From Chitinophaga rupis (GTDB lineage Bacteria > Bacteroidota > Bacteroidia > Chitinophagales > Chitinophagaceae): a DNA stretch of 64,000 bases. Shown one piece after another: positions 8,160 through 17,946 of this stretch. Both the position numbers and the translations under genes were made by a program. The stretch spans positions 62,001-126,000 of the forward strand of contig NZ_FOBB01000004.1 in the NCBI RefSeq assembly GCF_900109685.1, in the 5' to 3' direction. The notes beneath the pieces are model-generated. The model was not told the origin of the DNA, did no database searches, and saw only the letters and a list, made by a program, of their open reading frames with translations. How positions within the stretch are numbered: the stretch's first letter is position 1; each line of letters begins with the position of its first letter.

Positions 8160-9716
8160 ATGAAAAAAGCACTTTTCTTTTTCCTCGCGTTATGGAGCTG
8201 TGCGCCGGTATTGACGGCGCAAACCATTCAGCCCCCGGACCAGTTATATGGCCCCCTCTTTAAAACCGTACAGTTATCCGGTATTTTCCGCGACAACAAA
8301 ACCTTTGTAGATGCCGTGCCCAAAGAAGATCCCAAACAGGTAATGGCACAATACCTGGCTGCCGGGCAACCCAAGGATAGCGCAGCACTGCGGGCATTTG
8401 TACAGGCACATTTCCTGCTGCCGGATTCTATTGCCGTTCCACCGGCTTTTAACGGGCACGAAACCTCCGTAACAGCCCACATCAACCATTTATGGAATGT
8501 GCTGCAGCGGGATACCACCCATGCCCTGCCCTACAGCTCACTGTTAAACCTGCCCTACCCGTATATTGTACCGGGCGGCCGCTTCCGGGAAATTTATTAC
8601 TGGGATAGCTACTTCACTATGCTGGGGTTGGAAGAAAGCGGGCGCATTACCATCATAGATAACATGGTCAAAAATTTTGCGTACCTGCTTACCCGTTATG
8701 GACATATTCCCAATGGCAACCGTAACTATTTCCTGAGCCGCTCACAACCGCCCTTTTTTTCACTGATGCTGGATATACTGGCCAAACACAAGGGCGATAG
8801 CATTTACACCGCTTACCTGCCGGTGCTGGAAAAGGAATATGCTTACTGGATGGACAGAACAGCGCCTACCAAGCACGTAGTAAAGATGCCGGATGGCAGC
8901 TTGCTGAACCGCTATTATGACCAGGATAATATTCCGCGGCAGGAAGCCTATAAAGAAGATATAGCGGTAGCTAAGCTTACACCCTATAAAGATATTTACC
9001 GGGAGCTACGTTCTGCCGCAGAAAGCGGCTGGGATTTCAGCAGCCGCTGGTTCCGGAATACCAAAGACCTGCACACCATTCGTGTAACCTCTTTTGTACC
9101 GGTGGATCTGAACGCCCTGCTATTTCACCTGGAAAATACACTGGCGCGCGCCCACCAGCTGGCCGGGCATGCACAGAAAGCCGCACAATACAAGCTGCTG
9201 GCCTCCAGGCGCCAGCGCAGCCTGGAAAAATATTGCTGGTCGGCCGCCGCGGGCTGGTATGTGGATTATGACCTGCTTAGCCACCGCCCGGGTAGCGCAT
9301 TAACACTGGCCGGTATGTACCCCTTATTTACAAAAGCAGCTTCAAAAGCGCATATTACCATCATACAACAACAGATCAATCAAAAATTCCTGAAAGCCGG
9401 CGGCGTAACCACCACCCTGAAAAATACCGGGGAGCAATGGGATGCCCCTAATGGCTGGGCGCCATTACAATGGGTAACTATTGCGGGGTTGGAAAACTAC
9501 GGCGCATCTGCGCTGGCTAAAAAAATTGCGGAACGCTGGGTGGCGCTGAATATACAGGTGTACCATAACACCGGTAAGCTCATGGAAAAATATAATGTGA
9601 TGGATCTGCAGCTGGTAGCCGGCGGTGGTGAATATCCCACGCAGGATGGTTTTGGCTGGACCAATGGTGTGTTGTTGAAGTTACTGCAGCAATACCAGTT
9701 GAATGCGGAACGCTGA
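8160..9716 (+). CDS. treA: Periplasmic alpha,alpha-trehalase (GH37)
   Basis: 518 aa. Hydrolyses trehalose to two glucose molecules in the periplasm. A signal peptide ends near VLTAQ (residue 21). Both trehalase family signatures are visible: PGGRFREIYYWDS (138-150) and QWDAPNGWAPLQW (from Q426), and length and organisation fit bacterial TreA. The gene stands alone behind the two-component system and is convergent with an aminotransferase; a repeat block separates them. Assignment of family is firm; the exact trehalose preference is from family knowledge. Confidence 0.93.
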   Translation: MKKALFFFLALWSCAPVLTAQTIQPPDQLYGPLFKTVQLSGIFRDNKTFVDAVPKEDPKQVMAQYLAAGQPKDSAALRAFVQAHFLLPDSIAVPPAFNGHETSVTAHINHLWNVLQRDTTHALPYSSLLNLPYPYIVPGGRFREIYYWDSYFTMLGLEESGRITIIDNMVKNFAYLLTRYGHIPNGNRNYFLSRSQPPFFSLMLDILAKHKGDSIYTAYLPVLEKEYAYWMDRTAPTKHVVKMPDGSLLNRYYDQDNIPRQEAYKEDIAVAKLTPYKDIYRELRSAAESGWDFSSRWFRNTKDLHTIRVTSFVPVDLNALLFHLENTLARAHQLAGHAQKAAQYKLLASRRQRSLEKYCWSAAAGWYVDYDLLSHRPGSALTLAGMYPLFTKAASKAHITIIQQQINQKFLKAGGVTTTLKNTGEQWDAPNGWAPLQWVTIAGLENYGASALAKKIAERWVALNIQVYHNTGKLMEKYNVMDLQLVAGGGEYPTQDGFGWTNGVLLKLLQQYQLNAER

Positions 9717-9905
9717 ACGCTTAAGGCTGAACGCTGCTTGCGTTATGTTTAATACACGGAGGTAATTACCAGCTAAGCTTAATGCTGAACGCCGAACGCT
9801 TAACGCTGCCTGCATTATGTTTAATACATGGAGATGATTGCCAGTTAAGCATTCGGCGTTAAGCATTTCACATGGAGTACTAAGCGTTAAGCATTCAGCG
9901 TTAAG
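9717..9905. repeat. Intergenic repeat block with a 72-bp period
   Basis: Between the convergent trehalase and aminotransferase genes. Two diverged copies of a segment starting AACGCTGC and containing TTATGTTTAATACA begin at 9730 and 9802, 72 bp apart. Many forward and reverse copies of AACGCTGAACGC / TTAAGCGTT phrases flank them, allowing extended base pairing. The minus strand is open across it, but the predicted peptide merely mirrors the repeat and is not a gene. Likely a bidirectional terminator or a mobile palindromic repeat. Confidence 0.7.
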
Positions 9906-10971
9906 CGTTCCGCACATTTTCCGCAATGGTTTTCAATGCAGGCAATAACTCCGGTGCATTCCATACAGCGCCCATCGCAATGCGGATGTAGCCCTGATCT
10001 CCATGCACAGAAAAACTTTCACTGCTCATTACATCAATACCTTTCGCTTTCATTTGCGTCACAAAAATACCAGCCGGCAAATGTACAGGCAGCTTTACCC
10101 AAAAATGATAGCTACCGGGAAATATATTATAGGTCAGTCCTTCAAAGAGGGTCGTTATTTTTCCATATAATGCCAGCGCTATCTGCCGCTTTTCATGGAT
10201 CACCTGTGGCAGCAGATCATGCTGTAGCAGGTGCTGCACAAAAGCATGGAATAATGCGGAGCTGCCGCTGGTAGTGATACTGATGATACTATCCATACCC
10301 TGTAGCAATCCTTTGGGATAAATAATATAAGCCAGCCTCACAAAAGGATTAAAGACCTTGGAAAAGCTGCACACATAAACAGTACGCTCCGGCATCAGCT
10401 GTAAAAAAGCCGGCGGCGGGGACGGATGCAGAAAACGGTAGGCATCATCCTCTATTAAATATACATCCTTAAAAGAGCGGATCACCCTGACGATAGCCTC
10501 CCTCCTTTGCAACGACATTACACTGCAGGTGGGATTATGTACCGTAGGCTGCACATACACGAGCCTGCTTTTACCGGTTTGCAGGTATTGTTCCAGCGCA
10601 TCCGGCAGCATACCTTCTTCATCACAGGCAATGGTTTGAAACTGGTAGCCCAGCGCCTGCCCGCTCAGCTTAAAATTGTTGTAGGTAAATTTTTCAATAG
10701 CCACCGTTTGCTCCGTATGGCGGAAAAAAGAAAGAATGCAATACCCGGCGCTGTTTCCACTGGCAGTGGTGGTTACATCCATTTGCTGCTGCAGGGTATC
10801 CGGCGGCAGCTGCAGCCACTGGCCCAGGCGTTGTAAACCTGCAGCATTGGGCGTCATAGGGGCCGGTGATAACAATGCAATTTTTTCCTGCTCCGTTAAT
10901 CCATTTACATATCTTTGAAAAATATCAGCCTCCTGTTTAACCGCAGGGTAGTTCAATCTCAGATCCAGCAT
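9901..10971 (-). CDS. PLP-dependent aminotransferase (MocR-like catalytic domain, no HTH)
   Basis: 356-aa fold-type I aminotransferase. The PLP lysine is K205 in CSFSK, with EDDAYRF (174-180) supplying the aspartate and tyrosine that contact PLP, and TVHNPT around 143-148 the asparagine. The C-terminus carries HFWVKLP and IRIAMGA. The sequence most resembles the catalytic half of MocR/GntR-aminotransferase regulators but starts directly at the aminotransferase part with no winged helix, so it is probably an enzyme and not a regulator. Substrate unknown. Tail-to-tail with the trehalase gene. Confidence 0.87.
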   Translation of the reverse strand: MLDLRLNYPAVKQEADIFQRYVNGLTEQEKIALLSPAPMTPNAAGLQRLGQWLQLPPDTLQQQMDVTTTASGNSAGYCILSFFRHTEQTVAIEKFTYNNFKLSGQALGYQFQTIACDEEGMLPDALEQYLQTGKSRLVYVQPTVHNPTCSVMSLQRREAIVRVIRSFKDVYLIEDDAYRFLHPSPPPAFLQLMPERTVYVCSFSKVFNPFVRLAYIIYPKGLLQGMDSIISITTSGSSALFHAFVQHLLQHDLLPQVIHEKRQIALALYGKITTLFEGLTYNIFPGSYHFWVKLPVHLPAGIFVTQMKAKGIDVMSSESFSVHGDQGYIRIAMGAVWNAPELLPALKTIAENVRNA

Positions 10972-11385
10972 AAATTAAAAATTACTTCAAAAATAAAAGA
11001 TTCAGCTTATCCGGTTTATTTTTTATAAGAAGTGTTAAATTGACATTTATTTTTTTTACTTTTACTTTACATGGAACCAAACCCATAAAAATCGCGTTAC
11101 AAGCACTATCAGCCAGGACCATATTTTTTATCAGCCATCAAAAAATTCCCGTATGAGAAGTCTATTCCACCTCATCGCTATTGAACCCAGGTATCCTTTT
11201 TTGTTGTTACCTGGAACTGATCAAAATACAGGTAAGCATCGTAAAAAACTTTACAAAAAACCACCGCCAGCTGTATGCTTTACCTAGCAGCCTAAAACAC
11301 TTTTCAAATATAACAACGTATCACCGTGGTGCATAACTCCGATGGTATTATTTTCCATTTACCCTTTAAATTAAAATCCAGCGTT
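10972..11385. other. Upstream region of the susC-like gene
   Basis: About 410 nt between divergent genes, very AT-rich around 10975-11080. It should contain promoters for the aminotransferase and the SusC operon, but I find no full TAnnTTTG element. A 44-codon ORF at 11153-11287 has no recognisable features and I do not call it. Confidence 0.4.
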
Positions 11386-14300
11386 ATGAGATCACTATTA
11401 CACTTCCTGCACAGGAAGCGGCTGTTGGCGTGCGCACTGGTGGCTGCCATCATCAGCACGTTTTCTGCCTATGCACAACAAGGCAATCCACAAACCTACC
11501 ACGGTACGGTTACAGACTCCGCCGGGCTGCCCATACCCGGCGCCTCTGTTATCCTAAAGAACACTAACCGTGGCGCCATCACCGACCAGAATGGCGTTTT
11601 TAACCTGCAGGCCCCGCAGGGCAGCACTATTGTGGTGACCAATGTAGGTTACCAGAACCAGGAAATTTTACTGGGCGGCGGCAGCACGCTGCGCATCCGG
11701 CTGGCCCAGGCATCCAGCAGCTTAACAGATATTGTGGTAGTAGGTTACGGCACACAAAGAAAGGCCACGGTGAGCGGCGCTGTAAGCTCCGTAAAATCAG
11801 AAGACCTGGTACGTACGCCTGCCACCACGGTGTCTGCCGCACTGGTAGGCAGAATGCCCGGCCTTACTGCGCGGGCTCCGGATGCAAGGCCCGGCAGAGG
11901 CACCAACATACAGATCAGGAACCTGGGTAACCCGCTGTATGTAATAGATGGCGTGCCCTACACCGGCAGCCCCAATACTACTGCATTCGGTTTTACGCAA
12001 GGCAGCGGACAGGACGTGTTTAACAGCCTGGGCATAGAAGATATTGAAAGCATTACCATCCTGAAAGATGCTTCTGCCTCCATTTACGGCTTGCGCGCAT
12101 CCAACGGTGTGGTACTGGTAACCACCAAAAAAGGCAAACGCGGTGGTAAGCCAAACATCAATGTTTCCGGTTATTATGGCCTGCAGAACTTTACCCGTTA
12201 CCCACATCCTGCTAATGCCGGGCAATATGTGCGCGCGCTGGTGGAATCTGAGCAGAACCTGGGCCGCGATCCTTCGCTGCTGTACTCCCCGCAGGAGCTG
12301 GCCAAATGGGAGGCCGGCACAGAAAAGGGATACAAGAGTTATGACTATTACAAAGAAACCTTACGCCCCAATGTACCGCAGTCTTACCTGAGTGCAAGCG
12401 CATCCGGCGGAGGCGAACGTTCTACCTATTATTTAGCCGTAAGCCGTATTCAGCAGGATGCTATTGTAAGGGATTTCAGCTTTGAACGCACCAACCTGCA
12501 GGCTAACCTGGAAAGCAGCCTGGCCAAGGGTTTGAAAGTAGGCACGCAGATCAGCGCCCGCCTGGAAAAAACGCATAATGTAGGCGTGCCCGGGCTGGAT
12601 GATTACTTTAATCCTTTCCTGAGCATTTTCAGCATGTGGCCTACAGAAAGCCCGTATGCCAACGATAATCCCAACTACATTAATCAAACGCATAACGTAA
12701 ACGTGAACCCCGCTACGTATAAAGATGATGTTACCGGTTACCTGGATGAGTGGTGGCGCGGCATTAACGTGAACCTGAATGCGCAGTATGATTTTAATTT
12801 CGGGCTAACGGCAAAAGGCATTTACTCTTACAACTACATGAACGAAGATTTTGACGGGTTTGAATATACCTGGGATGCGTATAAGTATGATGCCAACACA
12901 GATACTTATAACACACAGCCCGGCTTCGGTAACCAGAACCCCTGGCGTGAAAGGCATAAGCGGAATGTGATCTCCCGTTACGGGCAGTTCCAGCTAAGCT
13001 ATAACAAGCAATTTGGCCCGCATGCTATATCAGCCGTGGCAGCCTATGAGCGGTCTGATTATGATAACTCTTATTACGTAGTACACACCATTCCTACTAA
13101 CAACTACATCCCTACGCAGTATTTATCGGAACAGGATTATTTGTCGGATGAATGGACTACGGAGGCCCGTGCCGGTTATATAGGCAGGGTTAACTATAAC
13201 TTTAAGCAAAAGTATCTGCTGGAACTATTGGGCCGGTATGATGGCTCTTACCTGTATGCCAAAGGCCACCGCTGGGGCTTTTTCCCGGGCATATCCGTTG
13301 GCTGGCGTATTTCAGAGGAACCTTTCCTGAAAGATAAGCTGGGCACCTTTTTGAATGACCTGAAGATCAGGGCATCCTATGGTGAAACCGGCAGCGAGAT
13401 CGGCTTCCCGAACGGCGATCCTCCCCAACCCTTCAGCTACCTGTCTGGCTACAACTTTAACCAGGGCGGCGCTGTGCTGAATGGCGCATATGTGATCGGG
13501 ATCCGTCCGCGCGGGCTGCCTATTACGCAGCTTTCCTGGGTAAAGAACCGCTCCACCAACATTGGTATTGACTTTACCCTGCTGGATAATAAGATCAGTG
13601 GCCAGGTGGATGTATTCAAGCGCAAACGTACCGGCCTGCCGGCAGCCCGTTATGATGTGCTGCTGCCCAGCGAAGTAGGCTACACCTTACCCAATGAGAA
13701 CCTGAATGCAGATGCTACCCGCGGTATAGAAGGCATGGTTACCTACAGTGGCCAAACCGGCCAGGTAAATTATTCCATCGGGGTAAATGCCACGTATGCG
13801 CGGCTGAAAAGTGTAAGCACCTATAAACCCCGTTTCGGCAATGAGTGGGATAAGTACCGCAACTCTGTAGAAGACCGCTGGTCCAACATTACCTGGGGAT
13901 ACCATGTAACCGGACGTTTTGAATCACAGGAGGAGATTGATAACTATGGCATTAATAACGACGGGCAGGGCAACCGTACCGAGCTGCCCGGTGATTTCAA
14001 GTATGAAGATGTGAATGGCGATAAGATCATTAACGACATGGATCAGCGTCCCATTGGTTATGCACAGGGCGCGCAGCCATATGTAAGCTTTGGCATTAAC
14101 GGCAGTGTGGGTTATAAAGGCATTACCCTGCGTTTTGATTTTGCAGGTGCCACTATGCAGTCTTACCTGCGCGACTGGGAGCTGCGTTATCCTTTCCAGA
14201 ACAACGGTTCCTCACCGGCCTATATGTTCACCGACCGCTGGCACCGCGAAGATCCGTATGATCCAAACAGCAAATGGATTGCCGGCACCTACCCTGCCAT

Positions 14301-14583
14301 CCGGAAAGACAATACCACGCATGTGAATTACCGGACCAATGACTTCTGGATCACCAACGTACGGTACATCCGGCTCAGGAACCTGGAACTGGGTTACAAC
14401 TTTCCTAAAGCCTGGCTGAACAAGATTGGAGTGAACGCCTTCCGGATATATGTGAACGGCACTAACCTGTTCTCCCTGGACAATGTAAAGAAATATGAAA
14501 TTGATCCGGAGATCAGCTCCAGTAACGGGCTCGTATATCCGCAGCAACGGCTGTACAATTTTGGTTTTAATCTTTCCCTTTAA
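11386..14583 (+). CDS. SusC/RagA-family TonB-dependent outer membrane transporter
   Basis: 1065 aa from the ATG at 11386, chosen because it begins a clean signal peptide (MRSLLHFLHRKRLLACALVA, ending SAYAQ). After it come a carboxypeptidase-D-like beta-sandwich (GTVTDSAGLPIPGASV, about 35-110), the TonB box region (DIVVVGYGTQRK), the plug with the IRNLGNPLYVIDGVP and SIYGLRASNGVVLVTTKKG motifs of SusC proteins, and a long beta-barrel ending NFGFNLSL. It imports oligosaccharide or peptide ligands through the outer membrane with the SusD partner. Its stop codon overlaps the SusD ATG by one base. Confidence 0.95.
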   Translation: MRSLLHFLHRKRLLACALVAAIISTFSAYAQQGNPQTYHGTVTDSAGLPIPGASVILKNTNRGAITDQNGVFNLQAPQGSTIVVTNVGYQNQEILLGGGSTLRIRLAQASSSLTDIVVVGYGTQRKATVSGAVSSVKSEDLVRTPATTVSAALVGRMPGLTARAPDARPGRGTNIQIRNLGNPLYVIDGVPYTGSPNTTAFGFTQGSGQDVFNSLGIEDIESITILKDASASIYGLRASNGVVLVTTKKGKRGGKPNINVSGYYGLQNFTRYPHPANAGQYVRALVESEQNLGRDPSLLYSPQELAKWEAGTEKGYKSYDYYKETLRPNVPQSYLSASASGGGERSTYYLAVSRIQQDAIVRDFSFERTNLQANLESSLAKGLKVGTQISARLEKTHNVGVPGLDDYFNPFLSIFSMWPTESPYANDNPNYINQTHNVNVNPATYKDDVTGYLDEWWRGINVNLNAQYDFNFGLTAKGIYSYNYMNEDFDGFEYTWDAYKYDANTDTYNTQPGFGNQNPWRERHKRNVISRYGQFQLSYNKQFGPHAISAVAAYERSDYDNSYYVVHTIPTNNYIPTQYLSEQDYLSDEWTTEARAGYIGRVNYNFKQKYLLELLGRYDGSYLYAKGHRWGFFPGISVGWRISEEPFLKDKLGTFLNDLKIRASYGETGSEIGFPNGDPPQPFSYLSGYNFNQGGAVLNGAYVIGIRPRGLPITQLSWVKNRSTNIGIDFTLLDNKISGQVDVFKRKRTGLPAARYDVLLPSEVGYTLPNENLNADATRGIEGMVTYSGQTGQVNYSIGVNATYARLKSVSTYKPRFGNEWDKYRNSVEDRWSNITWGYHVTGRFESQEEIDNYGINNDGQGNRTELPGDFKYEDVNGDKIINDMDQRPIGYAQGAQPYVSFGINGSVGYKGITLRFDFAGATMQSYLRDWELRYPFQNNGSSPAYMFTDRWHREDPYDPNSKWIAGTYPAIRKDNTTHVNYRTNDFWITNVRYIRLRNLELGYNFPKAWLNKIGVNAFRIYVNGTNLFSLDNVKKYEIDPEISSSNGLVYPQQRLYNFGFNLSL

Positions 14584-16487
14584 TGATGATAATTATGCAA
14601 AAGACATATAAATACATACTCCTGGGCCTTTGCCTGCTCACTGCCGGCGCGTGCAAAAAAGACTGGCTGGAGCGGAAGCCCCGCACCATATTGCTGGAAG
14701 AGCAGGTATGGAATGATCCCAAACAGATCGTAGCCCTGCTGGCTAATTTTTACGACCGCCTGCCGGTACAAACCGGCCTGCAGGATATTAATAATAATGG
14801 CGACCTGGACGGGCGCATAGCCCAGTGGCGCGATATGGCCAATATTGACGATGCCATGTGGTCCGGCCAGTCTAATGAAGACGGGCGTAATAACATTCCT
14901 GCCTATGGATTTGAAAGCTGGCGTTTATGGAACTATTCTTATATCCGCGACATTAATCTGGCGCTGGAAAACATAGCCCAGTACGGCGAGCGCTTAACGG
15001 ACGATCAGAAGAAACAGTTCACCGCTGAGCTGCGTTTCCTGCGGGCTTACGATTATTTTGAGCTGGTAAAAAGAATGGGCGGTGTGCCCCTGGTTACCAA
15101 ACAGCTGCTTTATGATTACAGCGGCAATGCCACTCCCCTGCAGGTACCACGCGCCAAGGAGGAAGCGGTGTATGATTTTATAGCCAGTGAAGTAGATGCT
15201 ATTAAAAATGATCTTGGCAATGACGGTAATGTGTCCCGCGCCAACAAGTACACCGCCCTGGCGCTGAAAAGCCGGGCCATGCTGTATGCCGCCTCGATTG
15301 CCAAATACAATAACCTGATGCCCGCACCCATCAGCACCCCCGGCGGTGAAGTAGGTATCCCTGCATCTAGGGCCACGGAATTTTATACCAAATCGCTGGA
15401 AGCATCCAAAGAGATCATTAACAGCGGCGTATATACGTTGTACAAGGTGAACCCCATCCCAGGCGAGAACTTTTATGAGGCCATCACCAAAAAATCCGGC
15501 AATAAGGAAGCCATTTTTGTAAAGGATTTCCTGACGCCGCAAAAACGGCATTGGTTCTCTTACGACAATATTGTGCGTGGTATCCGCGAGGATAACCTGG
15601 GCTCCTCTTCCGTAACGCCTTCCCTGAACCTGGTGGAAAGCTATGAGTACCTGGATGGTACAGCTGGCGCGTTAAAAACCCGCACTGCCGATAACAGCGA
15701 TTATATTTATTATACCAATATTGGTGATATATTTGCCAACAAGGATGCGCGTTTATACGGTACCGTTATTTACCCTGGTACCACCTTCAAAGGTTTGCCG
15801 GTAGGTATACAGGCAGGTGTAATGGCCTGGAATGCCACCCGTAATGCATATGATGTGGTGGAAGGCAGCGACCTGAATACTACCTACACAGATGGCAAAA
15901 CGCTCACCGGCAGCTCCGGCCCGCACCGTTCCATACAGGAAGTATCTAACACCGGGTTTTACCTGCGCAAATATATTGATGCAGGCGCGCGCACCAGCAC
16001 CCGCGGTATACAGAGCGATATCTGGTGGATCTGGTTCCGGTTAGGGGAAGTGTACCTGAATGCGGGAGAAGCCGCCTTTGAGCTGGGATTAACCGGCGAA
16101 GCGCTTACCTACATCAATGCCATACGTGAACGGGCCGGATTTGGCACCAACAGTTTGACCACGCTTACCCTGGCCCGCATACAGAACGAGCGCCGCGTAG
16201 AGCTGGCCTTTGAAGATCACCGCCTGTGGGACCTGAAACGCTGGCGTATTGCAGATAAGCTTTGGAATGGCAATGTGAGTAACCCGAATGCCATGGTGTA
16301 TGCACTGTACCCTTACCGCGTAGTACGCCCCGGGGATGCAGCCCGCAACGGCAAGTATGTATTTGTGAAAATGATCGCACCACGGTTCAGGGCGCCAAGA
16401 TTTTTCCAGCTGGGTAATTATTACTCCTCGATAGACCAGGCGGTGATCAATAATAATCCAACAATTGTTAAAAATCCCTTTCAATAA
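14583..16487 (+). CDS. SusD/RagB-family nutrient-binding outer membrane lipoprotein
   Basis: 634 aa. Lipoprotein signal ending TAGAC, then the RagB/SusD fold: TPR-like N-terminal helices with LRFLRAYDYFELVKRMGGVPLVTK, the SusD-like middle part, and the C-terminal ERRVELAFEDHRLWDLKRWR motif typical of the family. The start overlaps the susC stop (TAATG); in-frame ATGs at 14586 and 14595 are alternatives and 14595 would give a tidier signal peptide. It caps the SusC barrel and captures substrate at the cell surface. No glycoside hydrolase is adjacent, so the substrate cannot be inferred. Confidence 0.95.
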   Translation: MMIIMQKTYKYILLGLCLLTAGACKKDWLERKPRTILLEEQVWNDPKQIVALLANFYDRLPVQTGLQDINNNGDLDGRIAQWRDMANIDDAMWSGQSNEDGRNNIPAYGFESWRLWNYSYIRDINLALENIAQYGERLTDDQKKQFTAELRFLRAYDYFELVKRMGGVPLVTKQLLYDYSGNATPLQVPRAKEEAVYDFIASEVDAIKNDLGNDGNVSRANKYTALALKSRAMLYAASIAKYNNLMPAPISTPGGEVGIPASRATEFYTKSLEASKEIINSGVYTLYKVNPIPGENFYEAITKKSGNKEAIFVKDFLTPQKRHWFSYDNIVRGIREDNLGSSSVTPSLNLVESYEYLDGTAGALKTRTADNSDYIYYTNIGDIFANKDARLYGTVIYPGTTFKGLPVGIQAGVMAWNATRNAYDVVEGSDLNTTYTDGKTLTGSSGPHRSIQEVSNTGFYLRKYIDAGARTSTRGIQSDIWWIWFRLGEVYLNAGEAAFELGLTGEALTYINAIRERAGFGTNSLTTLTLARIQNERRVELAFEDHRLWDLKRWRIADKLWNGNVSNPNAMVYALYPYRVVRPGDAARNGKYVFVKMIAPRFRAPRFFQLGNYYSSIDQAVINNNPTIVKNPFQ

Positions 16488-16496
16488 CTCAATATT

Positions 16497-17174
16497 ATGC
16501 AACGTATCATCATCTCATTCCTGGCGATCGCATTCATAGCAGCCGCAGGATGTAAAAAAGATAATTACGAGGAGCCCAAGGCTATCCTTACCGGCCAGGT
16601 TGTGTACGATAAGCAGCCGGTGGGCTTACGCTCTAACGGTGTGCAGCTGGAGCTGTGGCAACATGGTTCAGCCCTGTTCACCAAAATACCCGTGTATATA
16701 GCGCAGGATGGCACCTTTTCCGCATCCCTGTTCAACGGCAGCTATAAGCTGGTGCTGTTACGTGGTAATGGCCCCTGGGTAAACAATTCCGATTCGCTGG
16801 ATGTAACGGTAAATGGCAATACAACCGTAGAGGTACCGGTAGAGCCCTTTTTCATTATTAAAACCGCCAACATAGGGCGGAGCGGCTCCGATATAACAGC
16901 TACGGTTACACTGCAGCAAATAAATAACAGCCTGCCGCTGGATGCCGTATCCATTTACCTTGGCTCCACTACCGTAGTAGACCAGGTGAACAGTGTGGCC
17001 GGTACAACGGTAGCTGCTGCAGACATTCCCAACATTACGCAGCCGGTTAATTTAACCGTGGCTATCCCGCCTTCCCTTATTGCCAAGGGATATGTGTATG
17101 CACGGGTAGGCGTTAAAACCGCCGGCATAGCGGAATTGCTGTACACCATGCCACAGAAAATCGAGCTGAAATAA
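16497..17174 (+). CDS. DUF3823 domain lipoprotein (SusE-position protein)
   Basis: 225 aa, lipoprotein signal ending AAAGC. The N-terminal ILTGQVVYDKQPVGLRSNGV followed by VQLELWQHG is characteristic of DUF3823, a beta-sandwich domain usually encoded directly after SusC/SusD pairs. The C-terminal half forms a second beta-rich domain. It is 9 nt after the susD stop and surely in the same operon. By position it is a surface glycan- or ligand-binding accessory protein; direct function is unknown. Confidence 0.88.
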   Translation: MQRIIISFLAIAFIAAAGCKKDNYEEPKAILTGQVVYDKQPVGLRSNGVQLELWQHGSALFTKIPVYIAQDGTFSASLFNGSYKLVLLRGNGPWVNNSDSLDVTVNGNTTVEVPVEPFFIIKTANIGRSGSDITATVTLQQINNSLPLDAVSIYLGSTTVVDQVNSVAGTTVAAADIPNITQPVNLTVAIPPSLIAKGYVYARVGVKTAGIAELLYTMPQKIELK

Positions 17175-17182
17175 TATAACAC

Positions 17183-17202
17183 CTGCCAACGGAAGCTGGC
17201 AG
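17183..17202 (+). terminator. Weak hairpin after the Sus-type operon
   Basis: CTGCCA and TGGCAG pair around an 8-nt loop 9 nt after the DUF3823 gene stop. It is short and lacks a strong U-tract, so this is only a possible terminator. Confidence 0.3.
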
Positions 17203-17292
17203 CTTTCGCCGTCCGGTTTGTAATGATTATCTTTATTACAACCCGGATGGCATTCTTAAACGGGCGGCCATAACCGCCGGAAATTTTAGCGC

Positions 17293-17946
17293 ATGAACGA
17301 AGCAGCATTACAGGGCATTGCCCGCCAACTGAGCCACCCGCAAGGGGAAGAAGGACTTAAAATAGCCGCCAATATGAAGGTTGGCAATGGCGGCATGATC
17401 CAGCGCACCATTGACCTGCTGGCTTGTGAAAGCAATAATACCGTGCTGGAAATTGGCCCGGCAGATGGTGGTTACGTGCCTTACCTGCTTTCCCGTGCCC
17501 TTCATTTAAGATATTATGGCATTGATATTTCTGAAACCATGTTAGCGCAGGCCCGGCAGCAGCATGCAGCGCTCATCACCAACGGCATGGCTTCCTTTAC
17601 ATTAGGGAATGGCCGGGAGCTGCCCTATGATAATGATTTCTTTGATAAGGTATACACCGTTAATACCCTGTACTTCTGGGAAGAGCCTTTGGCTTTATTA
17701 GCGGAAATTAAACGGGTATTAAAACCCGGCGGCCGGCTGGCCATTGGCATACGCAGCAAAAGCATTATGGAAAAACTGCCCTTTACACAATACGGCTTTG
17801 AATTGTATGATACCGCCAAAGCCACTACCCTGCTGCAAAAGGCCGGCTTTACTATTCAGCAGGCTGTGGAAGAAAAGGAAGAAGTGGTGAAGATCATGGA
17901 AAAAGAATTTCAAATGGACAGGATTGTACTTGTGGCCGGCAAATAA
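17293..17946 (+). CDS. Class I SAM-dependent methyltransferase
   Basis: 217-aa Rossmann-fold methyltransferase. Motif I is VLEIGPADGGYV, followed by YYGIDISETML (motif II acid), LPYDNDFFDKVYTVNTLYFW (motif IV region) and LKPGGRLAIGI (post II). This matches Methyltransf_11/25 type small-molecule methyltransferases. It stands alone, 118 nt after the Sus operon, and faces the LytTR regulator tail to tail. Substrate unknown. Confidence 0.88.
   Translation: MNEAALQGIARQLSHPQGEEGLKIAANMKVGNGGMIQRTIDLLACESNNTVLEIGPADGGYVPYLLSRALHLRYYGIDISETMLAQARQQHAALITNGMASFTLGNGRELPYDNDFFDKVYTVNTLYFWEEPLALLAEIKRVLKPGGRLAIGIRSKSIMEKLPFTQYGFELYDTAKATTLLQKAGFTIQQAVEEKEEVVKIMEKEFQMDRIVLVAGK

Noticed and set aside
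9681-9926. Minus-strand 81-codon ORF across the repeat block
   Set aside because: Its peptide repeats with the DNA period (LNAECLT, VLNIMQAA/VLNITQAA) and mirrors the intergenic repeat; it overlaps the ends of both neighbouring genes.
11153-11287. 44-codon ORF upstream of the susC-like gene
   Set aside because: Begins MRSLFHL, resembling the MRSLLHF start of the SusC signal peptide, but otherwise has no signal peptide or conserved pattern; probably chance.
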